Assembly: GCA_025362675.1 (NCBI GenBank)
Contig: JANYFN010000165.1
Coordinates: 1-45,565 of the forward strand
Length of the DNA: 45,565 bases
From: Limisphaerales bacterium
Lineage (GTDB): Bacteria > Verrucomicrobiota > Verrucomicrobiia > Limisphaerales > UBA11358
Reading direction: 5' to 3'
The notes under the pieces are model-generated. The model ran no database searches and had not been told where the DNA came from. It worked only from the letters and a program-made list of their open reading frames with translations. A program made the translations under genes and the position numbers. Below, piece after piece: positions 1-7,612 of this stretch (position 1 is the first letter of the stretch; each line of letters starts with the position of its first letter).

Positions 1-447
1 CTTACGAATTTTAGAAGGGGCTTTTAAGGCTAGCTTTAAAAGTTCAGCTTTTGGGTCGGTCAAAGATTCTGGTTGAGTAGGGAATTTGGAAATAGGCAGT
101 TTGAAAAGTTTTGCAATAGGATCTGGGTGCGCCAGTAACCATGCTTCCGATTCATGCACACATATACGGAGAAGAAGATTCAGGCTTGGCTTCTTATCCA
201 CACCCAACCAATAACTCATAAGATCGGTGCAACAGGGTCGGCGATCCAAATCCGTCAGCATTAACACAGGCAGGCCGTTTCGTGCCATCTGATCGTATTT
301 ATCAACATCACGTTTTAAGTTTCCATGCCCACCGCCATCCAACTCACGCCAGACTTGTAGTGAAGTTTGTTCTCCAAGCAAACGGCGGCCGAGAGCGAGT
401 CCCAGTCTGTCTTCAGCAGCTAGAAAGACTTGATTGCTAAGCTTCAT
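1..447 (-). CDS. TOPRIM-like partner of AAA15 ATPase (partial, C-terminus off window)
   Basis: Reading leftwards from the ATG at 447, 149 codons are open and run off the window edge. The protein starts MKLSNQVFLAAEDRLG. An early acidic residue (E12) is followed by LTDLD with D66 and D68, which fits the E...DxD metal-binding layout of TOPRIM-fold nucleases. A later stretch, ICVHESEAWLLAH (about residues 95-107), and DPKAELLKLA (131-140) match my memory of a family of unnamed proteins encoded beside AAA15 ATPases. The start overlaps the ATPase stop as TAATG, so the two are very probably co-translated. By analogy with OLD, Gabija and PARIS, where an ABC-type ATPase pairs with a TOPRIM nuclease, a defence role is possible, but that is inference. 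The C-terminal part is missing. Confidence 0.72.
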   Translation of the reverse strand, partial: MKLSNQVFLAAEDRLGLALGRRLLGEQTSLQVWRELDGGGHGNLKRDVDKYDQMARNGLPVLMLTDLDRRPCCTDLMSYWLGVDKKPSLNLLLRICVHESEAWLLAHPDPIAKLFKLPISKFPTQPESLTDPKAELLKLALKAPSKIRK

Positions 448-1622
448 TACACTCCTGCTAGGGAGAGTTGTTCCAGCCCGACAGGACAAAGGGCTGGCAA
501 GAGTGCTTGCCCCACGGAAAAACCGCTTTTTAGCATGAGCTTTTCCATCTCATTGGCGGGTTCAATAACGGTTCCATTATCTGTATTGACCAAACGAATG
601 ATGGATTCAAGTCCAAGCGACAAATCCGATAACAGCGGTTCGCTGTGCGTCGTTAAAATGACTTGGCGGTCTGGGTATTTTCCAGCCTTGAGAACAAGAT
701 GGATTAACTTGGAAAGCTTTTTAACAATTTCTAAATTCAGCGAAAGTTCTGGTTCTTCAAGTAAAAGCAAAGAGTCTCCTTCCATAAGCGACCACAGCAA
801 ACCAATCAGGCGTAGCGTGCCATCCGAAAATTGACTCTCCCGCTGCCATGCGCCGCTTTCGCGCCAATGCTTAAAATTAGCCTTGAGATGTGGCGAGCCG
901 TTAATGGGATCTTGGTCAAAAGAAAGCTCCTTAAATTGCGGCACTACTTTATCCAAGGCTCTTTGAATTCGGCGAAGGCGCGCGTCCCGCGTTCGGGACG
1001 AAGTTTCGGCAATCCGCTGTAAAAAACCTTGCCCAAATGGATCGCGCTGAAGGCGATTGCCGCCGAGTTCGTCTGCATGCTTCAATAATTGAGGAACTAA
1101 ATGGAGATAAGTGATGGCTGCAAAATAATGTGCTAAAGATCTAAACTCCTTGTTGGCGTTCGGGTTCTCAAGATATGTAGTCGTGAGTCGATCTTTGTCG
1201 TTGCCGTCCTCTTTATCGGGTCGCTTACACTCTGACAGCGGAACGCCATTTTTGCTTACGCTCTCGTGAGTGATTAGAATTCGGTTGTTACCTTTGCCCT
1301 CACCTTTGAAGCCAAGGGCGTAGTGCCAAACAGTGCTTTCGTCTTGAAGAGTGACTTCAATTTTTACTTCCGGGTCTTTTTGTGCATTCAAACAACGCAG
1401 TTTGGCAAGCCCTTCACGGCGAGTGATTGCTTCTTGCAGCCCTCCTGCTCCAGGTTTGGCACCTGCTGGGGCAGCCACGTCGCGGAGAAAGCGTAACGCA
1501 TCTAGGAAATTAGATTTGCCGACAGCATTTGCCCCGATTACATACGAGCGAACTTGCAACGGCACATTCTCAAGCTGCTTAAAATTCCTCCAATTCTTCA
1601 ATGACAGCCTGATTATTTTCAT
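447..1622 (-). CDS. AAA15-family (ABC/SMC-type) ATPase
   Basis: This 391-residue protein has the hallmarks of an ABC/SMC-type ATPase of the AAA15/AAA21 group. The N-terminal beta-strand region MKIIRLSLKNWRNF is followed by a Walker A motif GANAVGKS (30-37). A signature-like segment SQFSDGTLRL lies at 263-272, Walker B with catalytic glutamate (LLLLEEPELSL) at about 285-295, and the switch histidine in LTTHSEP at H326. There are no membrane segments. The coding DNA is more A+T-rich than the housekeeping genes to the right. It is the upstream gene of a pair: its TAA overlaps the ATG of the TOPRIM-like gene. Family members act as sensors or regulators in OLD-, Gabija- and PARIS-like systems, and also in uncharacterised pairs. 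The start at 1622 puts the first strand exactly where the family has it. Confidence 0.85.
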   Translation of the reverse strand: MKIIRLSLKNWRNFKQLENVPLQVRSYVIGANAVGKSNFLDALRFLRDVAAPAGAKPGAGGLQEAITRREGLAKLRCLNAQKDPEVKIEVTLQDESTVWHYALGFKGEGKGNNRILITHESVSKNGVPLSECKRPDKEDGNDKDRLTTTYLENPNANKEFRSLAHYFAAITYLHLVPQLLKHADELGGNRLQRDPFGQGFLQRIAETSSRTRDARLRRIQRALDKVVPQFKELSFDQDPINGSPHLKANFKHWRESGAWQRESQFSDGTLRLIGLLWSLMEGDSLLLLEEPELSLNLEIVKKLSKLIHLVLKAGKYPDRQVILTTHSEPLLSDLSLGLESIIRLVNTDNGTVIEPANEMEKLMLKSGFSVGQALLPALCPVGLEQLSLAGV

Positions 1623-1683
1623 TGCTGAATTTGTAGCATATCAATAATCAGCGGCCAAGAATATCCGTCTTGGAGCTGGCGGT

Positions 1684-2418
1684 TCAATTTTTAACTCCAT
1701 AGACCAGCCGCACCCTTTCTGCGTCAAGTGCGCTGATACCATTATTCGTCCAATGGCCAATCACGCGGTCATACTTTTTATCCACCGGTTCAATCACGGA
1801 ACAAGGGCTGTTGCCGATGCCGTCCACGCAGTTGCTCTCGCAGTTTGACGCCCAGCAAATGCGGTAGTGCATGATGGATTGGTGATCGTAGGGCAGGGTG
1901 GTGACGAGCCAGTTGGTGCGGGCAATCCAATCGTAATCGTGCGCGCGGCCGGGCTTGATGTTTTCGTAATGAATGGTCACGAACTGGTCGCGATCCCAGC
2001 GCTCGTGCTCGTGAAAAAATCCAAGGACGTGGCCGAGTTCGTGCGCGGGCATCCATTCGAGATCGCGCCACCAGAACGTCGTGATGTTGATGTCGGTGCG
2101 CTCACCTTTTTTAAAACCAACGTGGCTGGTGTTGTTGCCGGCATCGGTTTTGCCGGTGAAGTTGACGTATTCAATTTCGTTGGTGCGCGGGACGAATTTT
2201 ATTTTCGCGCCGGTGTCCGCCCAACGCTGCATCGCGCGCAGGGCGATGGTTTGTTGTGGTGGCGTGAGTTTAGAAATGTCGTAGGGAATGATTCCGCCGG
2301 GCCAAGGCAGCGGTTTTTCGGAATCCGTTTGTCGGTGTGCGGGATTGGAATCGGCGGCGAATGAATTCCAAACGACCAATAGTAGCAACGCGAAACAGCG
2401 GAGCAAGACACGCGACAT
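1684..2418 (-). CDS. secreted astacin-like (M12A) zinc metalloprotease
   Basis: A 244-residue exported protein. Residues 1-21 (MSRVLLRCFALLLLVVWNSF) form a signal peptide with cleavage likely near NSFA-AD. The catalytic zinc motif is HELGHVLGFFHEHER: ligands H126, H130 and H136, catalytic E127 and the following R140/D142, the astacin form of HExxHxxGxxHExxR. SIMHY near residue 184 is the Met-turn. A longer open frame extends to 2544, but that part lies inside ptsI and would bury the signal peptide, so the ATG at 2418 is chosen. It starts 7 bases after the ptsI stop and is probably co-transcribed with it. There is no obvious propeptide cysteine switch or extra C-terminal domain. Peptide or protein hydrolysis outside the cytoplasm is expected; the substrate is unknown. 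Confidence 0.85.
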   Translation of the reverse strand: MSRVLLRCFALLLLVVWNSFAADSNPAHRQTDSEKPLPWPGGIIPYDISKLTPPQQTIALRAMQRWADTGAKIKFVPRTNEIEYVNFTGKTDAGNNTSHVGFKKGERTDINITTFWWRDLEWMPAHELGHVLGFFHEHERWDRDQFVTIHYENIKPGRAHDYDWIARTNWLVTTLPYDHQSIMHYRICWASNCESNCVDGIGNSPCSVIEPVDKKYDRVIGHWTNNGISALDAERVRLVYGVKN

Positions 2419-2425
2419 AACCGGT

Positions 2426-4204
2426 TCAACCGAGGTCGTTGAACAAGCTGGGCGCGGTGGCGCGGGCAAGGGCGAGGCAGCGGGCGAGAATTTCCGTGGG
2501 CGATTCGCTTTGCAACGCGAACTCGGCGAGCGCGCGGGCTTCATCCATTTTTATGCGGCGAATCATGTATTTCACTTCGGGAATCACGGCGGGTGCGCAG
2601 CTTAATTCATCAATGCCCAAGCCGATGAGCAAGGGCACGAGCACGGGGTCGCCACCGATTTCGCCACACACGCCGGTCCAGATTTTATGCTTTTTTGCGG
2701 CATCCACGGTCATTTTGATGAGTTGCAAAATAGCCGGGTGCGTCGGTTCGTAAAGGTGCGATACCTTTTCGTTCGTGCGATCGGCAGCGAGCGTGTATTG
2801 GATCAAATCGTTGGAGCCGATGCTGAAAAACTTCACGCGTTTAGCGAGCGAATCAGCGATCAGCGCGGCGGAAGGAATTTCAATCATCGCGCCGACCTCC
2901 AGGTTTTCGTCAAAGGGAATTTTTTCAGCCCGCAGCTCCGCTTTGCATTTTTCGAGCATGGCAGTGGCCTGATTCCATTCGTCCAAACCGGAAATCATCG
3001 GATACATCATCTTGACGTTGCCTTCGGTGCTGGCGCGGAGAATGGCGCGCAACTGGGCGCGAAATAATTCCGGCTGCGCCAGGCAAAAACGGATCGCGCG
3101 CCAACCGAGGAAGGGATTCATTTCCTGCGCGAGCTGAAGTTGCGAGGCAAATTTATCACCGCCCAAATCGAGCGTGCGGATGATGACGTGGTGCGGCTTC
3201 AACGCTGCAGCCACGGTGCGGTAGGCTTGAAATTGTTCTTCCTCGCCCGGCGAATCGGTGTGATTGAGAAACAGAAATTCCGTGCGGAATAATCCAACGC
3301 CCTCGGCTCCGTGCTGGATGACTGAATCAATATCGTGCTGATCCTCAATGTTCGCGGAGAGATGGATGGCTTGGCCGCAGAGGGTCACGGCGGGTTGCCA
3401 AAGAATTTCGTGCAGCTTTTCTTCCAGCGTAGCCTTATTTTTTTCGAGCTGGCCGTAAGCAAATAAGGTTCGGTCGGTGGGGTTGACGGTGACGGTTCCG
3501 CTGTAACCATCCAACAAAACGTAATCGCCGGAGGTGAGTTCTTCGCTGACGGTTTTCAGGCCGACGACCGCCGGAATATCAAGCGACCGCGCCATGATGG
3601 CGGTGTGTGAGGTCTTGCCGCCGATGTCGGTGGCGAAACCGAGCACAAAATTTTTATCGAGTTGCGCCGTGACCGAGGGGCTCAAATCGTGGCCAACGAG
3701 AATGCAGGGTTCAGTCAAATGTCGCAGGTCAAACTGGTCGCGGACATCGAGCAGATTATCCAGCACCCGTGCCGAGAGATCGCGCAAGTCAGCCGCCCGT
3801 TCGCGGAGGTATTCGTCCTCGACGGCTTCCAGCACGGCGACATATTTTTCGGACGCGCTGTGAAAGGCAAATTCGGCGTTCGCAGATTGGTCGCGGATGA
3901 TTTTCAACACCTCGTCAATCAGCACATGGTCTTCCAGCATCAACAGGTGCGCGTCGAAAATATCCGCCTCGGACGAACTCATCGTTTCGGCGACGCGCCG
4001 CTGGATTTCCGCGATCTGTTGGCGGGTGCGGAGGAGCGATTGCTCAAAACGCTTGATTTCATTGGGGATTTCCGCAGCCGGAAGGGCGCGCTGAGTGATA
4101 ACGTGGCGCGTTTGGTGGAGCACTAAAACTTTGCCGCGACATACGCCGGAAGAAACGGCGATGCCGGTGAAAACTTTTTCGCCTTTGGTTTGGGCGGACA
4201 TCAA
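2426..4204 (-). CDS. ptsI: PTS enzyme I, phosphoenolpyruvate-protein phosphotransferase
   Basis: 592 residues, the normal length of enzyme I. It transfers phosphate from phosphoenolpyruvate to HPr. The N-terminal domain carries the phosphorylated histidine in GGKTSHTAIMARS (H200). The C-terminal PEP-binding barrel has GVGLFRTEFLF, FSIGSNDLIQYTLAADR and the active-site cysteine segment GVCGEIGGDP near residue 513. The start is MMSAQ at 4204; the second ATG at 4201 is equally possible. No HPr or enzyme II gene is in the window, so this may serve a regulatory PTS, as in many bacteria with incomplete PTS, or partners encoded elsewhere. An astacin-like protease gene follows after 7 bases. Confidence 0.95.
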   Translation of the reverse strand: MMSAQTKGEKVFTGIAVSSGVCRGKVLVLHQTRHVITQRALPAAEIPNEIKRFEQSLLRTRQQIAEIQRRVAETMSSSEADIFDAHLLMLEDHVLIDEVLKIIRDQSANAEFAFHSASEKYVAVLEAVEDEYLRERAADLRDLSARVLDNLLDVRDQFDLRHLTEPCILVGHDLSPSVTAQLDKNFVLGFATDIGGKTSHTAIMARSLDIPAVVGLKTVSEELTSGDYVLLDGYSGTVTVNPTDRTLFAYGQLEKNKATLEEKLHEILWQPAVTLCGQAIHLSANIEDQHDIDSVIQHGAEGVGLFRTEFLFLNHTDSPGEEEQFQAYRTVAAALKPHHVIIRTLDLGGDKFASQLQLAQEMNPFLGWRAIRFCLAQPELFRAQLRAILRASTEGNVKMMYPMISGLDEWNQATAMLEKCKAELRAEKIPFDENLEVGAMIEIPSAALIADSLAKRVKFFSIGSNDLIQYTLAADRTNEKVSHLYEPTHPAILQLIKMTVDAAKKHKIWTGVCGEIGGDPVLVPLLIGLGIDELSCAPAVIPEVKYMIRRIKMDEARALAEFALQSESPTEILARCLALARATAPSLFNDLG

Positions 4205-4286
4205 GCAAGAGATAACCGAGCCGCTGCGGCTTGCAAAGCATTTACTCTGATATTTTTACTATCGCTGCGCCGTTTGGGGAAATAAA

Positions 4287-4312
4287 AAAGGCCTGCGCGT
4301 TCGCAGGCCTTT
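4287..4312 (-). terminator. intrinsic terminator of efp
   Basis: A perfect 11-bp stem (AAAGGCCTGCG / CGCAGGCCTTT) with a CGTT loop. Read on the minus strand it is followed by TTTTTTATTT. It lies 34 bases past the efp stop codon and separates efp from ptsI. Confidence 0.88.
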
Positions 4313-4345
4313 GAGATTTGAAATTAAGTGTTCGCTTCTAAGCGT

Positions 4346-4903
4346 TCAAGCGCGTTCCATGTATTTGCCGGTGCGCGTGTCCACCTTGATTTTTTCGCCG
4401 GTCTTAATGAACAGCGGGGCTTGCACAGTGATGCCGGTTTCCATGGTGATGGCCTTCTGCACATTGTTCGCGGAGTCGCCGCGCACGCCTTCGGGCGCAT
4501 CGGTCACCGTCAGAATAACGCTGGACGGCAATTCGACGGTCACCGCTTTTTCCTCGACGAAGGTGACGGTGACGGTGGCGTTTTCTACCAGATAATCTTT
4601 CGCATCGCCGACCAGTTCCGCCGCCAGCGTTACGGTCTCGTAACTTTCCGGATCGGTGAAAACGTAATCCTGTCCATCCTTGTAGCTGTATTCCATCTTG
4701 GTGGTAATCATCGGCACCGGTTCAATTTTTTCGGTGGAGCTGAAGCGCACATCGGAGGTCTTGCCCGTGCGGATGCTCCGGAGCGAGGCTTGCACGAATG
4801 CGCGGAGGTTTCCGGGTGTGCGGTGTTGGAAGTCGAGGACGACCGAAATGTCGCCGTTGTAATTGATTGCCATGCCACGCCGGAGATCACTTGCTGTTGC
4901 CAT
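4346..4903 (-). CDS. efp: elongation factor P
   Basis: 185 residues with the three-beta-barrel EF-P layout, which relieves ribosome stalling at polyproline. The N-terminal KOW-like domain contains HRTPGNLRAFVQ (27-38), the centre is YKDGQDYVFTDPESYETV, and the C-terminal signature is APLFIKTGEKIKVDTRTGKYMER. In E. coli EF-P the loop is PGKGQAF, with K34 being beta-lysylated. Here the position after PG is N32, so the usual modifiable Lys or Arg is absent from the tip, though R34 lies two residues on. No genes for the known modifying enzymes are seen nearby. The gene has an A+T-rich leader with no clear Shine-Dalgarno and ends in a strong terminator. Confidence 0.95.
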   Translation of the reverse strand: MATASDLRRGMAINYNGDISVVLDFQHRTPGNLRAFVQASLRSIRTGKTSDVRFSSTEKIEPVPMITTKMEYSYKDGQDYVFTDPESYETVTLAAELVGDAKDYLVENATVTVTFVEEKAVTVELPSSVILTVTDAPEGVRGDSANNVQKAITMETGITVQAPLFIKTGEKIKVDTRTGKYMERA

Positions 4904-5130
4904 AAAAAATAATGTTGTTGTTTGCTAAATAAAAACGAGTCGCTGAGTTTATCCTGAACAAAAACGAAGGCAAGTTGCTTTTACGCGAATTGCTGAACTT
5001 CCCAAGGTGAGACTCGTTTCCCAACTTTGGACAATGCCGCGCTAGAGAGAATTCAGGGTTTCTTGGCCACCTTTTTTCCGGACATCAAAGTGACTGAATG
5101 GCCTAGGAAGTTCACTTACGGGTAGTATCC

Positions 5131-5160
5131 TTGACACCACAACGATTTGTGTGTTACAAA
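5131..5160 (+). promoter_or_regulatory. candidate sigma70-type promoter of nrdR
   Basis: A perfect -35 box TTGACA (5131-5136) is followed after 18 bases by TACAAA (5155-5160; four of six matches to TATAAT). It would start transcription near 5167, only about 20 bases before the nrdR start codon. Confidence 0.5.
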
Positions 5161-5165
5161 AGACT

Positions 5166-5185
5166 AACCACTATTACCAGTGGTT
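5166..5185 (+). promoter_or_regulatory. hairpin over the ribosome-binding region of nrdR
   Basis: Inverted repeat AACCACT-ATTACC-AGTGGTT ends two bases before the ATG at 5188, occupying the place where a ribosome-binding site should lie. No Shine-Dalgarno sequence is visible. It could form a 5' RNA hairpin that limits translation, or be part of an operator DNA site. It does not match the NrdR-box consensus as I remember it. Confidence 0.5.
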
Positions 5186-5187
5186 TT

Positions 5188-5643
5188 ATGCGTTGCCCTA
5201 AGTGCGCTTGTCAGGAAGACAAAGTTATCGACTCACGTGCCTCCCGAGAAGGTGCGACGATACGCCGACGCCGTGAATGTGCGCAATGCAATCACCGCTT
5301 CACTACCTACGAAGAGCTCGAACATGAAGGTCTCATGGTCTTGAAACGCGACGGTCGCCACGAAGAATTCTCCCGCGAAAAATTAATTTCCGGCATCCGC
5401 AAAGCCTGCCAGAAACGGCCCGTTTCACCCAAGGTCATGGAAGATTTGGTGGATCATATCGTCGCGGCGGTGACCGTCAAATTCGAGAGCGAAGTGCCGG
5501 GCGAATTCATTGGCACGATGGTGATGGACGGTCTGCGCGAAATTGACTCCGTCGCCTATGTTCGCTTCGCCAGCGTGTATCGCCGTTTCCAAGAAGCGAC
5601 CGATTTTGTTTCGGAAGTCAAAAAGCTGGAGGCGATGCAATGA
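5188..5643 (+). CDS. nrdR: transcriptional repressor NrdR
   Basis: 151 residues, the standard length. NrdR represses ribonucleotide reductase genes by binding NrdR boxes in response to (d)ATP. An N-terminal zinc ribbon has C3, C6, C31 and C34, with the typical CPKC and CAQCNHRFTTYE segments. It is followed by an ATP-cone (VLKRDGRHEEFSREKLISGI) and the C-terminal VAYVRFASVYRRF. An in-frame extension to 5131 is open but lies over the predicted promoter, and family members begin at MRCP, so 5188 is the start. The TGA overlaps the next ATG as ATGA, indicating coupling to the unknown gene at 5640. No ribonucleotide reductase gene is nearby. Confidence 0.96.
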   Translation: MRCPKCACQEDKVIDSRASREGATIRRRRECAQCNHRFTTYEELEHEGLMVLKRDGRHEEFSREKLISGIRKACQKRPVSPKVMEDLVDHIVAAVTVKFESEVPGEFIGTMVMDGLREIDSVAYVRFASVYRRFQEATDFVSEVKKLEAMQ

Positions 5644-6191
5644 TCGCCCTCCACTCCGACTGCCTGCTATTCAAGCTCAACAACGGTGAGAGCGTGCCGT
5701 GTTCTCCCGCGATGATCTCCGTGGAAATCATCGGCGAAGCGAACAGCCATCTTGATCCCGAAATGCTCCGGCACGCGGCTGCGAGCGTCTTTCATTATTT
5801 CAAAAACGAACTCGCCCGCGAGACCGTGAGCATCGGCGAATTTTCCCTGGCCTTGGAAAAGGCTCTCCTGCATCTCGGATACACCATCCACGCGAGCGAG
5901 ACGCTGGACGCTAAAACTCACGGCATGGATCTCGCCAGCTTCGCCCGGGAGTGCGCGGAAAATCTCGAACTGTTTTTCTTTCCCCGCCTGCGTAACGAAG
6001 TCCGACTTCAGCTCCGTCAGTCGCCGGACATCGTGCGTTTTAGCGGCTTGCGCGGCTGCGCCAAACAACTGGCCGGTGCCCGTCGCTGGAGCCCGCGCTG
6101 CGAACAAGTTCAGGACCAGATATTGGAATATTTGCGCGGCTGCTTAACCGCGGAGACGGAGCAGAAACAGTGCGCGCTCGTCGTGGAATAG
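5640..6191 (+). CDS. unknown protein translationally coupled to nrdR
   Basis: 183 residues, not recognised. Its ATG overlaps the nrdR stop (ATGA). The sequence is soluble-looking with no signal peptide or membrane segment. The first 60 residues are mixed alpha/beta (MISVEIIGEANSHLDPEM), the middle is helical and acidic, and the end is rich in Arg, Gln and Cys (RGCAKQLAGARRW, YLRGCLTAETEQ). Coupling to nrdR suggests a partner in nucleotide metabolism or gene regulation, but that rests on position only. Codon use resembles the neighbours, so a real gene is likely. Confidence 0.75.
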   Translation: MIALHSDCLLFKLNNGESVPCSPAMISVEIIGEANSHLDPEMLRHAAASVFHYFKNELARETVSIGEFSLALEKALLHLGYTIHASETLDAKTHGMDLASFARECAENLELFFFPRLRNEVRLQLRQSPDIVRFSGLRGCAKQLAGARRWSPRCEQVQDQILEYLRGCLTAETEQKQCALVVE

Positions 6192-6273
6192 TTTTTAGGT
6201 TTAAATTTTTAATTCGGCATTCCCGCGTGGCGTCTTTTTTAATTAAAACTAAAAATTAAGAATTGAAAATTGC

Positions 6274-6615
6274 GTGAAAACCCTATTTGAAAAAATTGCC
6301 GCACGCGAAATTCCGGCGGCGATCATTTATGAGGACGAGGCTGTCTTTGCCTTTCGCGACCTTCATCCGCAAGCACCCACGCACGTTTTGATTGTTCCCA
6401 AAAAACCCATTCCGCGCATCGCCGAAGCGGCGGCGAAAGATCAAGAACTTCTCGGCCATCTGTTGCTGAAAGCCGCCGCCGTCGCCGCCCAACTCGGTCT
6501 TGATAAAAGCGGTTTTCGCCTCGTCATCAACAACGGACACGATGGCGGCGAAACCGTGCCGCATCTACACTGTCACATCCTCGGCGGCCGTCCGCTCGCC
6601 TGGCCGCCGGGCTAA
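6274..6615 (+). CDS. HIT-family nucleotide-binding protein (HINT type)
   Basis: 113 residues, the usual size for a bacterial histidine-triad protein. The start is a GTG at 6274 giving MKTLFEKIAAREIPA. The catalytic motif HLHCHI (H97, H99, H101) and the upstream FRLVINNGHDGGETV are typical of HINT-type purine nucleoside phosphoramidases. It stands alone between the nrdR pair and a palindromic repeat that separates it from convergent mazG. Confidence 0.93.
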   Translation: MKTLFEKIAAREIPAAIIYEDEAVFAFRDLHPQAPTHVLIVPKKPIPRIAEAAAKDQELLGHLLLKAAAVAAQLGLDKSGFRLVINNGHDGGETVPHLHCHILGGRPLAWPPG

Positions 6616-6622
6616 TTTTTGG

Positions 6623-6780
6623 GGTGGCACAGACTTCTAGCCTGTCGTTTCAGGCGTCGCGCCTGAAACCGTAAAGCAGCCTGAACAGACCTTGGTTCAT
6701 CCGAATCAAAAACAACGCAGATACGTTCGGACGAAATCCGGCGCGACGCCGAATTTAACGGGCGTGACGCCTGTGCCACC
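6623..6780. repeat. palindromic dispersed element between HIT gene and mazG
   Basis: The outer ends are inverted copies, GGTGGCACAG (6623-6632) and CTGTGCCACC (6771-6780). Inside is a perfect 10-bp hairpin, GTTTCAGGCG-TCG-CGCCTGAAAC (6647-6669). The same core words (GTGGCACAGGCG) recur inside lacZ at 19572, so this is a family. It fills the space between convergent genes and may also act as a bidirectional transcription stop, though there is no T-tract. Confidence 0.8.
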
Positions 6781-6795
6781 ATTCTGAATCTCGCT

Positions 6796-7452
6796 TCAAC
6801 CGATTTTTCGCTCCGCCTTCCGAAAATTTTTCTCCCGTCTTTTCGTTTCCGCCACGAGCAATTCCTCCGCGCACCAGCCGCATGATTGCGCGAGCGCGGT
6901 CAGTTCAAACAGTTCCTGCGCCAAGCCAGTTTTGGATAATTTGCGTTTGGAATTTCCCCCGTGCGTCACGAGTTTTGCTTTGTGCGCTTTCTTCAAAAGC
7001 TTCTCCGCGCGCAGCAACGCCGGCAGATGTTTCGGGATTCCGTCCAAGGCCGACGCGCGTTCGCGATGCGTGCCGGTTTTTTCTGCGCGCTTGATGCGTT
7101 CCCAGTTCGCCCAGACTTCGTCCACGTTCTTCACCTTCGTCGCGCCAAAAACGTGCGGATGGCGGCGGATCAATTTATTCACCAGTTCCCGCGTAACTTT
7201 CTCAAAATTAAAAACTCCACGTTCGCTCGCGAGCTGGCAGTGAAAAACCACCTGCAACAGCAGATCGCCAAGCTCCTCGCCCATCTCGCCGTCGTCACCG
7301 GCCTCAATCGCGTCAATCAATTCATAGACTTCCTCAAGCGCGTGGCGGCGCAAGGTCATGTGATCTTGCTCACGATCCCACGGGCAACCGGTGGGCGACC
7401 GCAGACGCGCCATGACTTTTAGAAGATCGTCGATTGCTGATTGTTTTTTCAT
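6796..7452 (-). CDS. mazG: nucleoside triphosphate pyrophosphohydrolase MazG
   Basis: 218 residues. It hydrolyses NTPs/dNTPs to monophosphates and pyrophosphate (house-cleaning and ppGpp-related roles in other bacteria). The N-terminal MazG domain has the start signature LRSPTGCPWDREQ, then the metal-binding acidic helices HALEEVYELIDAIE and GEELGDLLLQVVFH (EExxE and ExxD), then FGATKVKNVDEVWANWE. It is shorter than E. coli MazG (263 aa), with the second domain degenerate and Lys/Arg-rich (RRHPHVFG, KNFRKAERK). Start is the ATG at 7452. A long inverted repeat lies immediately upstream. Confidence 0.92.
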   Translation of the reverse strand: MKKQSAIDDLLKVMARLRSPTGCPWDREQDHMTLRRHALEEVYELIDAIEAGDDGEMGEELGDLLLQVVFHCQLASERGVFNFEKVTRELVNKLIRRHPHVFGATKVKNVDEVWANWERIKRAEKTGTHRERASALDGIPKHLPALLRAEKLLKKAHKAKLVTHGGNSKRKLSKTGLAQELFELTALAQSCGWCAEELLVAETKRREKNFRKAERKIG

Positions 7453-7460
7453 GAATTTTT

Positions 7461-7612
7461 AGCCGCAGATGGACACAGATGAAACACAGATAGGAAAAAT
7501 ATCTCATCCGCAGATTGCACAAATTTTCGCAGATTTAATTTTTATCTGCGTGCATCCGCGAAATCTGCGGATGTTTTGCTTATCTGTGTTTCATCTGTGT
7601 CCATCTGTGGCT
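7461..7612. repeat. 152-bp inverted-repeat element between proB and mazG
   Basis: 32-bp terminal arms (7461-7492 and 7581-7612) are inverted copies with one mismatch; the arm begins AGCCGCAGATGGACACAGAT. Nested inside are CATCCGCAGATT (7505-7516) and its exact complement AATCTGCGGATG (7562-7573). The whole element can fold into one long hairpin. Its right end reaches the first base of the proB stop codon. The words CACAGATG and ATCTGCGG are typical of a dispersed repeat class in environmental bacteria. It has no ORF and looks like a non-autonomous mobile palindrome. Confidence 0.88.

Noticed and set aside
2419-2544. Upstream in-frame start for the astacin-like gene
   Set aside because: It would lie inside ptsI and put 42 non-hydrophobic residues before the clear signal peptide.
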